In this document: one piece after another, positions 52,039 through 59,099 of the stretch
How the letters are laid out: each line of letters begins with the position of its first letter
How positions within the stretch are numbered: position 1 is the first letter of the stretch
Source: an uncultured Clostridia bacterium
GTDB taxonomy: Bacteria > Bacillota > Clostridia > Lachnospirales > Lachnospiraceae
Reading direction: 5' to 3'
NCBI GenBank assembly: GCA_945992055.1
Contig: CAMFVG010000102.1
Location: 1 to 59,099 of the forward strand
Length of the DNA stretch: 59,099 bases
Position numbers and translations under genes: made by a program
Notes under the pieces: model-generated
Told to the model about the DNA's origin: nothing
Database searches by the model: none
What the model saw: only the letters and a program-made list of their open reading frames with translations

Positions 52039-53000
52039 TAAGTCGCGCAAAAGAACTGCTTGCTAACGGAACCGTTGAACGTGTTCTTGGTTGGAAAGCA
52101 GGAGATCTTCCATATAATCCAGAACCAGCTTACTTCTATGTAGAAGAAGACTTTGATAACTTTGTTTACAATGGGTTCTGTGGAGCTAACTTGAGCAAAT
52201 ATATGATTGAGGCTTCCAAAATGGAAGGAAAGACATTGGTTTTCTTGAAACCATGTGATACATACAGCTTTAACCAATTAATCAAAGAACATCGTGTAGA
52301 CCGTGAAAAAGCATACATTATCGGTGTGGGATGTAAAGGTAAATTGGATATTGAAAAAGCGAAAAAAGCAGGAATCAAGGGTATTGAAAGCGTAGCAGGA
52401 GCAGACATGAGCGATGCATGCGATACGCTTACATTCCAAACAATTTACGGAGAAAAAACATGTGCTTATGCAGATGTGATGTTGGAAAGATGTCATGTAT
52501 GTAAAGGAAAAGAACATGTGATTTCTGACGAAGTAATCGGTGAATCAAACGATACAAAGGACGCTGAAAGATTTGCAGAAGTTGAAAAAATCGAAGCAAT
52601 GAGTCCGGAAGAAAAATTTGCTTTCTTCCAAAAAGAATTAAGCAAATGTATTCGTTGTAATGCTTGTCGTAACGTATGTCCAGCTTGTAGCTGCCGCAAA
52701 TGTGTATTTGACAGTACAAAATTTGATAGTGCACAAAAAGCAAACGTTGATTCGTTTGAAGAAAAGATGTTCCACGTAATCCGTGCATTCCACGTAGCTG
52801 GAAGATGTACAGACTGTGGAGAATGTAGCAGAGTATGTCCACAAGGAATCCCGCTTCACTTATTCAACCGTAAATTCATCAAAGATATCAATGAGTTCTA
52901 CGGCGAATACCAAGCAGGAGCAGATACAGACTCTAGAGGACCACTCACAAACTTTACATTTGACGATGTTGAACCAAGCATCGTAACAGAAAGGGGATAA
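52026..53000 (+). CDS. flxC: FlxC-like iron-sulfur subunit
   Basis: A 324-residue soluble iron-sulfur protein. The N-terminal ~200 residues (ELVSRAKELLANGTVERVLG, KTLVFLKPCDTYSFNQLIKE, IIGVGCKGK) resemble the beta-subunit fold of coenzyme F420-reducing hydrogenase/dehydrogenase families. The C-terminal part carries ferredoxin motifs CIRCNACRNVCP with neighbouring CSCRKC (near residue 218), and CTDCGECSRVCP (near 262). Extra Cys in ERCHVCKGKEH may bind a further metal. Order D-C-B-A and content match the flx genes of Desulfovibrio, read in reverse. Assignment of the letter C rather than B is by position. Confidence 0.75.
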   Translation: MQELVSRAKELLANGTVERVLGWKAGDLPYNPEPAYFYVEEDFDNFVYNGFCGANLSKYMIEASKMEGKTLVFLKPCDTYSFNQLIKEHRVDREKAYIIGVGCKGKLDIEKAKKAGIKGIESVAGADMSDACDTLTFQTIYGEKTCAYADVMLERCHVCKGKEHVISDEVIGESNDTKDAERFAEVEKIEAMSPEEKFAFFQKELSKCIRCNACRNVCPACSCRKCVFDSTKFDSAQKANVDSFEEKMFHVIRAFHVAGRCTDCGECSRVCPQGIPLHLFNRKFIKDINEFYGEYQAGADTDSRGPLTNFTFDDVEPSIVTERG

Positions 53001-53004
53001 TGTT

Positions 53005-54036
53005 ATGTACAAGATAGCAAAAGAAAATCTTTCGGCATTATTCCAAGCAATTGCCGGAGAGCAAGAATTATACTTACCTGTTAACAATAACGGACAAGTA
53101 AACTTCGCAGCATGGACAGAGGGTGCAGATGTGGATTTAGATACACTTAAAAGTGTAAAATCACCAAAAGATGCATTCTTCCCACAAAGCGAAAACTTAT
53201 ATACTGTGAAAACAGAAGATAAGAAATTAAAAGTAGAACCAGAAGCTTTAAAAGACCAAGATTTCGTAGTCTTTGGTATGAAGGCTTGTGATGTAAAGGG
53301 TATCGAAGTACTTGATAAAGTATTTTTGGTAGACCCTGTTGATACTTTCTACGCAGCAAGAAGAAAACACGGAACCATTGTAGTGATGGCTTGTCATGAA
53401 CCAGAAGAAACATGTTTCTGTAAAGTATTCGGAATTGACTGTGCAGACCCAGTTGCTGATGTTGCAACCTGGATGATTGACGGAGAATTATACTGGAAAG
53501 CTTTGACTGAAAAAGGTGAAGCTCTTACAGCAAAAGTAGCAGGACTTCTTACAGATGCTGATGAAACAAAAGTGGAAGAAGAAAAGAAAGCTATCCGTGC
53601 AATTGTAGAAAAACTTCCATACTCAGACCTTTCATTAGAAGGATGGAACGGAGATGTTCTTTTAGAAAAATTCAATTCTCCAATCTGGGAAAAATTATAC
53701 AAACCATGTTTGGCTTGTGGAACATGTACATTCGTTTGTCCAACTTGCCAATGTTACGATATTAAAGACTACAACACAGGATCAGGCGTTCAACGTTACC
53801 GTTGTTGGGATTCATGTATGTACTCTGACTTTACAATGATGGCTCACGGAAATAACCGTACAAGCCAAATGCAAAGATTCCGTCAGAGATTCATGCACAA
53901 ACTTGTGTACTTCCCAGCAAACAACGATGGAATGTACTCATGCGTTGGATGTGGACGTTGCGTAGAAAAATGTCCTTCAGCACTTAATATCGTGAAAGTC
54001 GTAAAGGCTTTTGAGGAACAGGGAGGTGAAAACTAA
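53005..54036 (+). CDS. flxB: FlxB/AsrA-like iron-sulfur subunit
   Basis: A 343-residue soluble protein like the A subunit of anaerobic sulfite reductase and FlxB. VVFGMKACDVKGIEVLDKVF and DTFYAARRKHGTIVVMACHE in the N-terminal domain, and C-terminal ferredoxin motifs CLACGTCTFVCPTCQC (near residue 236) and CVGCGRCVEKCP (near 313). The intervening RYRCWDSCMYSDFTMMAHGN segment is typical of this group. It pairs with the FAD/NAD subunit that follows (1-bp overlap, TAATG). No siroheme sulfite reductase subunit (AsrC) is present, so a sulfite role is unlikely. Confidence 0.8.
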   Translation: MYKIAKENLSALFQAIAGEQELYLPVNNNGQVNFAAWTEGADVDLDTLKSVKSPKDAFFPQSENLYTVKTEDKKLKVEPEALKDQDFVVFGMKACDVKGIEVLDKVFLVDPVDTFYAARRKHGTIVVMACHEPEETCFCKVFGIDCADPVADVATWMIDGELYWKALTEKGEALTAKVAGLLTDADETKVEEEKKAIRAIVEKLPYSDLSLEGWNGDVLLEKFNSPIWEKLYKPCLACGTCTFVCPTCQCYDIKDYNTGSGVQRYRCWDSCMYSDFTMMAHGNNRTSQMQRFRQRFMHKLVYFPANNDGMYSCVGCGRCVEKCPSALNIVKVVKAFEEQGGEN

Positions 54037-54890
54037 TGTGCGAATGTCATTGTCATGATGGGTATGCATTAGACACATTGATTCCAAAAGTAGGTATTAT
54101 CACAGATATCCGTCAGGAAACACCGGATGTTAAAACATTCCGTGTAAATGCTCCGGAAGGTGGAAAATTATTTGAACATATGCCTGGACAATGTGCAATG
54201 CTTTGTGGACCTGGTGTAAGTGAAGCGATGTTCTCTATCACATCTTCACCTACAAACAAGGAATTCCAAGAATTTAGTATTAAAAAATGTGGTGAACTTA
54301 CAGATTATCTTCACAGTTTAGAGGTAGGTTCAGAAATCACAGTACGTGGACCATACGGAAATCATTTCCCGGTCGAAACAGAATTGAAAGGTAAAAACCT
54401 TCTTTTCATTGCCGGTGGTATCGGTCTTGCACCACTTCGTTCTGTTATCAACTATGTAATTGATAATAGAGAAAACTACGGAACAGTAGACATTGTTTAC
54501 GGTTCTCGTTCGGCAGACGATTTGGTTCAATTAAAAGAAATCCAAGAAGTTTGGATGAAAACAGAAGGCATCAATGTACATCTTACAATTGACCGCCCAC
54601 AAGAAGGTTGGGATGGACATGTAGGATTTGTACCGGCTTATGTAAAAGAGTTAAATCTTGACACAAACAAAGTGGCTCTTATCTGCGGACCTCCGATTAT
54701 GATTAAGTTCGTTTTGGCAGGGCTTAAAGAATTAGGATTCACTGATGAACAGATTTATACAACATTTGAACTTCGTATGAAGTGCGGTATTGGTAAATGT
54801 GGACGTTGTAACATTGGTTCTAAATACGTATGTAAAGACGGCCCGGTATTCCGTTACGATGAAATCGGCGAATTACCGCCTGAGTACTAG
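54036..54890 (+). CDS. flxA: FlxA/AsrB-like FAD- and NAD(P)H-binding oxidoreductase
   Basis: A 284-residue ferredoxin-reductase-fold protein, the probable NADH entry point. The FAD domain has MPGQCAMLCGPGVSEAMFSI, the nucleotide domain LLFIAGGIGLAPLRSVINY near residue 128 and ALICGPPIMIKFVLAGL near 218. The C-terminal [2Fe-2S] site is CGIGKCGRCNIGSKYVCKDG, as in dihydroorotate dehydrogenase electron-transfer subunits. A His/Cys-rich N-terminus (MCECHCHDGY) is unusual and may bind metal. Whether NADH or NADPH is used cannot be read from the sequence with certainty; known Flx uses NADH. Confidence 0.85.
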   Translation: MCECHCHDGYALDTLIPKVGIITDIRQETPDVKTFRVNAPEGGKLFEHMPGQCAMLCGPGVSEAMFSITSSPTNKEFQEFSIKKCGELTDYLHSLEVGSEITVRGPYGNHFPVETELKGKNLLFIAGGIGLAPLRSVINYVIDNRENYGTVDIVYGSRSADDLVQLKEIQEVWMKTEGINVHLTIDRPQEGWDGHVGFVPAYVKELNLDTNKVALICGPPIMIKFVLAGLKELGFTDEQIYTTFELRMKCGIGKCGRCNIGSKYVCKDGPVFRYDEIGELPPEY

Positions 54891-54914
54891 AAAGACGAGA
54901 GAGAGGATAAAAAA

Positions 54915-55589
54915 ATGGCAGATATGATTAACGTATATTTGTATGGTAAAAAGTATCAAGTTCCATCTAATTTAACAATTATGGAAGCTTTTGAGTATGC
55001 TGGATACCAATTGGTTCGTGGCTGTGGCTGTAGAAACGGATTCTGCGGTGCTTGTGCTACCATCTACAGAATCAAAGGACAAAATGAATTGACAGGCTGT
55101 TTGGCTTGCTCAACAAAAGTAGAAAACGACATGTGCGTAGCAACATTACCATTCTTCCCATTAGAGAAGAAAGTTTATGATATTACTGAAATCAAACCTA
55201 CACAACAGGTGATGATGCAGTTATATCCGGAAATTTACGCATGTATCGGATGTAATGCATGTACAAAGGCTTGCTCACAAGACCTTAACGTAATGCAATA
55301 CATCGCACACGCTCAAAGAGGAGAGTTCGAAGAATGTGCAGAACTTTCATTTGACTGTGTAATGTGTGGAATTTGTTCATCACGTTGTCCTGCAGGAATT
55401 TCACATCCGCAGGTAGCTCTTCTTGCAAGAAGACTTACAGGTAAGTACATCAGACCTGAAGCAGAGCACTTGACAGCAAGAGTAGAAGAAATCGAACGCG
55501 GTGATTGCAAAGCAATGATGGAAGCAATTATGCAAAAACCATTGGAAGAGTTAAAAGAACTTTATAACACAAGAGAGATTGAGAAATAA
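54915..55589 (+). CDS. frdB: Fumarate reductase-type iron-sulfur subunit
   Basis: A 224-residue FrdB/SdhB/TfrB-like subunit. The N-terminal [2Fe-2S] site uses C39, C44, C47 and C62 or C65 (GCGCRNGFCGACATIYR); two further cubane sites are C110-C113-C116-C120 and C148-C151-C154-C158. The third Cys set is complete, so the last cluster is probably [4Fe-4S] rather than the [3Fe-4S] of membrane quinol:fumarate reductases. No FrdC/FrdD membrane anchors follow. Compared with archaeal TfrB, the HdrB-like C-terminal half is missing, but a separate hdrB lies in the same operon. RBS GAGAGG. Confidence 0.85.
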   Translation: MADMINVYLYGKKYQVPSNLTIMEAFEYAGYQLVRGCGCRNGFCGACATIYRIKGQNELTGCLACSTKVENDMCVATLPFFPLEKKVYDITEIKPTQQVMMQLYPEIYACIGCNACTKACSQDLNVMQYIAHAQRGEFEECAELSFDCVMCGICSSRCPAGISHPQVALLARRLTGKYIRPEAEHLTARVEEIERGDCKAMMEAIMQKPLEELKELYNTREIEK

Positions 55590-55602
55590 GGAGGAGAAAG
55601 AC

Positions 55603-57222
55603 ATGAGTTTACCATATACAGCCGAGATGATGGAATCCATTAAAAAGGTTGAAGCAGGTAGAGCTGCTCGTATTGGTTTCGAACCAAGACGTATGACAGC
55701 TGATGAGAAAACAGCTCTCCTTCAGGCATTCCATCCAGACTATAATCTTGATAGTTTTGAAGAAATTAAAGTAGGTCCTAACGCAGGACAAAAGGCTCCA
55801 AAAGAATTGGTTGAAATTCTTCAGGGAGAAAGTAGAATTAAAGGTATGGATATTGATTTAACAAATCCAGACTATGATGTAGACGTATTAGTTATCGGTG
55901 GTGGTGGAGCTGGTTCTTCCGCTGCTATCGAAGCAAACGAAGCTGGTGCTAACGTTATGATCGTTACAAAACTTCGTATTGGTGATGCGAATACTATGAT
56001 GGCAGAAGGTGGTATCCAAGCTGCTGATAAAGAAAATGACTCACCTGCACAACATTATTTAGACGTAATGGGTGGTGGACATTTTGCAAACGTACCTGAA
56101 CTTGTTGAAAAGTTAGTTTGTGATGGACCAATCGCTATCAACTGGCTTGACAAGTTAGGTGTACTCTTTGATAAAGACGAAGACGGAAGAATGGTAACAA
56201 CACACGGTGGTGGAACATCTCGTAAAAGAATGCATGCTGCAGCTGACTACACAGGAGCAGAAATCATGAGAACACTTCGTGACGAAGTTATCAACAGAAA
56301 AATCCCAGTTGTTGACTTTACAGCTGCTATCGAAATCATCAAAGATACAGAAGGTAAGGCAGCAGGTGCTGTTCTTATGAACATGGAAACAAATGAAATC
56401 TTAGTTGCTAGAGCAAAAACTGTGATCATCGCTACAGGTGGAGCAGGACGTATGCACTACCAAGGTTTCCCAACATCAAACCATTATGGTGCAACAGCTG
56501 ACGGTCTTGTTATGGCATACCGTGCAGGTGCTCCATTGTTATACCAAGATACATTGCAATATCACCCAACAGGCGTTGCTTTCCCTTCACAAATTTACGG
56601 TGCACTCGTAACTGAAAAAGTTCGTTCTATGGGCGCTATGTTCGTAAACGTTGATGGTGAAGTATTTATGCATCCATTGGAAACACGTGACGTTGCAGCT
56701 TCAGGTATCATTCGTGAATGTAAAGAAAGAGGAAAAGGTGTTCCAACACCAGTAGCTGATGGTATTTGGCTTGACACTCCAATGATTGATATGATTCATG
56801 GAGAAGGAACTCTTGAAAAGAGACTTCCAGGTATGCTTCGTATGTACTTAAGATGTGGAATCGATATGAGAAAGGTTCCAATCGTTATCTACCCAACACT
56901 TCACTACCAAAACGGTGGTATCAAAGTTGGTGTAAACGGTATGTCAGAAGTTGAAAACCTTTACGTAGCCGGAGAAGCTATCGGAGGAATCCACGGAAGA
57001 AACAGACTTATGGGGAACTCTTTACTTGACATCATCGTATTCGGACGTAATGCCGGACAACAAGCTGGTGCAAAATGTAAAGAAGTTGAACTTAAAGAAC
57101 TTACACTTTCTCATGTGGATGAGTTCTCTAAGACACTTGCAGATGCAGGTATCGAGCCAACTGCTGTATCTCCAAAATTATTGCCAGATTACAGACCAGA
57201 AGGCGTTACTAGATTAAACTAA
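55603..57222 (+). CDS. frdA: Fumarate reductase-type flavoprotein subunit
   Basis: A 539-residue flavoprotein. About 90 N-terminal residues precede the FAD-binding VLVIGGGGAGSSAAIEANEA (GGGGAG at 99-104), an extension absent from E. coli FrdA. Active-site signatures are present: LQYHPTGVAFPSQIYGALVT, ETRDVAASGIIRE (catalytic Arg) and HGRNRLMGNSLLDI. At the position of the His that binds FAD covalently in FrdA/SdhA (HTVAAEGG), this protein has Asn130 (NTMMAEGG), so FAD should be non-covalent, as in L-aspartate oxidase. Neighbouring frdB argues against aspartate oxidase. Start ATG 55603 has AGGAGG; upstream codons overlap frdB. Confidence 0.85.
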   Translation: MSLPYTAEMMESIKKVEAGRAARIGFEPRRMTADEKTALLQAFHPDYNLDSFEEIKVGPNAGQKAPKELVEILQGESRIKGMDIDLTNPDYDVDVLVIGGGGAGSSAAIEANEAGANVMIVTKLRIGDANTMMAEGGIQAADKENDSPAQHYLDVMGGGHFANVPELVEKLVCDGPIAINWLDKLGVLFDKDEDGRMVTTHGGGTSRKRMHAAADYTGAEIMRTLRDEVINRKIPVVDFTAAIEIIKDTEGKAAGAVLMNMETNEILVARAKTVIIATGGAGRMHYQGFPTSNHYGATADGLVMAYRAGAPLLYQDTLQYHPTGVAFPSQIYGALVTEKVRSMGAMFVNVDGEVFMHPLETRDVAASGIIRECKERGKGVPTPVADGIWLDTPMIDMIHGEGTLEKRLPGMLRMYLRCGIDMRKVPIVIYPTLHYQNGGIKVGVNGMSEVENLYVAGEAIGGIHGRNRLMGNSLLDIIVFGRNAGQQAGAKCKEVELKELTLSHVDEFSKTLADAGIEPTAVSPKLLPDYRPEGVTRLN

Positions 57223-57242
57223 TAATGAGAGTAAACAATATA

Positions 57243-57274
57243 TTTCCAACACTGGGGTAACTCGGTGTTGGAAA
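57243..57274 (+). terminator. Intra-operon hairpin between frdA and the transporter gene
   Basis: Perfect 10-bp arms TTTCCAACAC (57243-57252) / GTGTTGGAAA (57265-57274) with a 12-nt loop. It is not followed by a T-run, so it is more likely an mRNA-stabilising or weak attenuating structure than a full terminator. It can protect the upstream frdBA transcript from 3' exonucleases. Confidence 0.5.
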
Positions 57275-57300
57275 TAATGTTGTAAATTAGGAGGAAAAAA

Positions 57301-58521
57301 ATGACACTTATAGAAAACATGCTTTCAGTGAATGGTGTTGCATTTTTGATGTTCTGCATCTTTGCTATCGCCGCAGTTGGTTATGGTCTTGGACGTATTA
57401 CAATCAAAGGTGTAAACCTTGGTACAGCAGGTGTATTTATTGTAGCATTACTTTTTGGTTGCTTTTTCTTCGAACCATTAAAAGCAGAACTTATGGTTGG
57501 AGAAGTAGCATATGTAGACAATGCACTTAAAATTATCGAAACTTTTGGTTTGATTCTCTTTGTTACTGCTGTTGGTTTCATTGCGGGACCAAAATTCTTC
57601 GGAAATTTGAAAAAGAACTTCAAATCATACATTTTATTAGGACTTGTAATTATCCTTGCAGGAGGACTTGCTGCAACTGGATGTATTTATTTGGGAAGAG
57701 CATTGGGAGAAACAAATTATGCAGAATTCACAGCAATGATTGTAGGACTTCTTTCAGGTTCTCTTACATCTACTCCGGCATTCTCTGCAGCGAAGGATAC
57801 AGTTCTTCCTGAGTATGTAAATGCTGTTTCAGTAGGTCATGGTATCGCTTATATCTTTGGTGTTATCGGTGTAGTATTGTTTGTTCAATTGGTTCCGAAG
57901 TTTATGAAAGCTAACATGGAAGAAGAACGTGCAAAAATTGCACAGATTGATGATGGTTCAAAGAAAGCATATACCGGAAAATTGATTGACTTGGATGACT
58001 TTGGTTTTGCGGCGTTTGCACTTGCGGCAATCCTTGGAACTCTTGTAGGTAAGTTCGTAGTTCCAGTAATTGACTTCTCACTTACAACCACAGGTGGATG
58101 CCTCATGGTTGCTTTGGTTCTTGGACATTTTGGAAGAATTGGAAAAATTAGCATTATGCCAAAAGAACAAACATTAAAAATCTTTAGAGAATTAGGACTT
58201 ATGCTTTTCTTAATCGGAGCAGGTATTCCAGGGGGAGCAGAGTTCGTAGCAATGTTTGATGTTATGTATTTTGTATATGGTGTAATTATGACAATTGTAC
58301 CAATGATTATTGGATTCTTTGTAGCAAAATATGTGGTTAAATTAAGTTTACTTAACAATCTTGGTTCTATCACAGGTGGTATGACAAGTACACCGGCTCT
58401 TGGAACTTTGATTAGTACAGCAGGAACAGAAGAAGTGGCAGCAGCTTATGCAGCAACATATCCAATTGCTCTTATTGCAGTTGTATTGGTGTCACAATTC
58501 TTAATCCGATTCTTTAGCTAA
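57301..58521 (+). CDS. AAE-family (AspT/SucE-like) transporter, compact form
   Basis: A 406-residue membrane protein with ten or more spans, in two homologous halves each containing the family signature: GLLSGSLTSTPAFSAA (near residue 155) and GSITGGMTSTPALGTLI (near 358). This marks the aspartate:alanine exchanger family (Asp-Al_Ex domain), which includes the aspartate/alanine antiporter AspT and the Corynebacterium succinate exporter SucE. Typical members are ~540 residues with TrkA-C domains in the central loop; here the loop is short (KFMKANMEEERAKIAQIDDG) and those domains are absent. Between fumarate reductase and fumarase genes, succinate or another C4-dicarboxylate is the likely substrate. 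RBS GGAGG. Confidence 0.82.
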   Translation: MTLIENMLSVNGVAFLMFCIFAIAAVGYGLGRITIKGVNLGTAGVFIVALLFGCFFFEPLKAELMVGEVAYVDNALKIIETFGLILFVTAVGFIAGPKFFGNLKKNFKSYILLGLVIILAGGLAATGCIYLGRALGETNYAEFTAMIVGLLSGSLTSTPAFSAAKDTVLPEYVNAVSVGHGIAYIFGVIGVVLFVQLVPKFMKANMEEERAKIAQIDDGSKKAYTGKLIDLDDFGFAAFALAAILGTLVGKFVVPVIDFSLTTTGGCLMVALVLGHFGRIGKISIMPKEQTLKIFRELGLMLFLIGAGIPGGAEFVAMFDVMYFVYGVIMTIVPMIIGFFVAKYVVKLSLLNNLGSITGGMTSTPALGTLISTAGTEEVAAAYAATYPIALIAVVLVSQFLIRFFS

Positions 58522-58538
58522 TTAGGAGAGAAAATAAA

Positions 58539-59099
58539 ATGCGTGAAATTAATGTTAGTCAGATTACTGACGTTGTAGAAAGATTATGTATCGAAGCTAA
58601 TACACATCTTCCGGGCGATGTAAAAGACGCAATCTGTGCATGCAGAGCATGTGAAGATTGGGATATCGCAAAGGGTGTATTAGACAAAATTATTACAAAC
58701 TATGAAATCGCAGATGCTGAAAATGTACCGATTTGTCAAGATACAGGTATGGCATGTGTATTTCTTGAAATTGGGCAAGATGTTCATTTGGTAGGTGGAA
58801 ATCTTGCTGAAGCAGTAGATGAAGGTGTTCGCCGTGGTTATACCAACGGTTACCTTCGTAAATCAGTTGTTGCTGACCCAGTACGTCGTGGAAACACAGG
58901 TGATAACACACCGGCAATGCTTTACACAGAAATCGTACCGGGGGAAGAAATCAAAATTACTGTTGGACCAAAAGGTTTCGGTAGCGAAAATATGAGCCAG
59001 ATTCGTATGTTTAAGCCATCGGCAGGTCTTCAGGGAATCAAAGATTTCATCATTGAAGCAGTAGAGACAGCTGGACCGAACCCATGTCCACCTATGGTT
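58539..59099 (+). CDS. fumA: Class I fumarase alpha subunit, 3' end outside window
   Basis: The frame is open from ATG 58539 (RBS AGGAGAG) to the end of the window, 187 codons. The sequence matches the alpha part of two-subunit class I (iron-sulfur) fumarase/tartrate dehydratase: NTHLPGDVKDAICACRACED, NVPICQDTGMACVFLEIG with a cluster Cys, GYLRKSVVADPVRRGNTGDN and GPKGFGSENMSQIRMF. It catalyses malate <-> fumarate. The beta subunit should follow outside the window. Fumarase and L-tartrate dehydratase cannot be separated on this fragment alone; the context favours fumarase. Confidence 0.9.
   Translation, partial: MREINVSQITDVVERLCIEANTHLPGDVKDAICACRACEDWDIAKGVLDKIITNYEIADAENVPICQDTGMACVFLEIGQDVHLVGGNLAEAVDEGVRRGYTNGYLRKSVVADPVRRGNTGDNTPAMLYTEIVPGEEIKITVGPKGFGSENMSQIRMFKPSAGLQGIKDFIIEAVETAGPNPCPPMV

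Noticed and set aside
53005..54890. Anaerobic sulfite reductase (asrAB)
   Set aside because: The two proteins resemble AsrA and AsrB, but no siroheme subunit AsrC is present and the genes are embedded in an hdr/flx/frd cluster.
55603..57222. L-aspartate oxidase (nadB)
   Set aside because: Non-covalent FAD motif is NadB-like, but there are no nadA/nadC neighbours, a three-cluster FrdB is adjacent, and the N-terminal extension is not typical of NadB.
1..59099. CRISPR arrays, tRNA/rRNA genes, insertion sequences, prophage
   Set aside because: I looked for spaced direct repeats, cloverleaf-like segments, transposase or integrase motifs and phage structural genes and saw none.

Overview
This 59.1 kb window looks like the chromosome of a spore-forming anaerobic Clostridium-class bacterium, most likely a Lachnospiraceae member. 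The support is low G+C, strong AGGAGG-type ribosome binding sites, a complete spoIIIAA-AH operon plus spoIIM- and spoVB-like genes, a one-polypeptide PurL, an Rrf2/IscS/IscU/MnmA cluster and many iron-sulfur redox enzymes. I see no rRNA, tRNA, CRISPR array, insertion sequence or prophage. Assignments rest on reading protein motifs by eye; no database search was made.

Layout. 0-2.5 kb: a radical-SAM/DUF4130 putative DNA-repair pair and a DUF1461 membrane protein. 2.5-6.3 kb: purL. 6.3-8.8 kb: a divergent HTH protein / Ser-Thr kinase pair, an overlooked 48-codon ribbon-helix-helix gene, and a zinc-ribbon membrane protein whose promoter holds four 10-bp repeats. 8.9-13.3 kb: the spoIIIA operon behind a probable sigma-E promoter, with unusually short SpoIIIAF and SpoIIIAG. 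13.3-17.1 kb: prfC, asp23, a stack of hairpins and an ABC transporter pair on the minus strand. 17.2-24.7 kb: queH, argH, asd, topB, an acyltransferase-like beta-helix protein, and recA-recX behind a LexA box. 24.7-29.7 kb: rny, a HAD phosphatase, a Nudix hydrolase, spoIIM-like and spoVB-like genes. 29.7-33.8 kb: rrf2-iscS-iscU-mnmA-PHP phosphatase. 33.8-41.6 kb: gap-pgk-tpiA-gpmI and pyk (lower glycolysis) with ybaK and a rhomboid-like protein between them. 41.6-43.8 kb: a tetrahydrofolate riboswitch followed by folT-thyA-folA. 43.9-47.2 kb: ilvB-ilvN-ilvE.

The most interesting part is 47.3-59.1 kb, apparently one long transcription unit: a malate/lactate dehydrogenase with the malate-type specificity residue, hdrB-hdrC-hdrA, flxD-flxC-flxB-flxA, a soluble fumarate reductase pair (iron-sulfur and flavoprotein subunits), an AAE-family transporter (the family of succinate exporter SucE and of AspT), and the start of a class I fumarase alpha subunit. 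Read together this is a module for oxaloacetate -> malate -> fumarate -> succinate -> export. Its terminal reductase has no membrane anchor and is encoded with an NADH-oxidising Flx-Hdr complex of the electron-bifurcating type. My proposal is a cytoplasmic NADH:fumarate/ferredoxin bifurcating oxidoreductase. The upstream region carries two Rex-like (NADH-sensing) palindromes. The coupling and the regulation are inferred from gene order and motifs, not shown directly.
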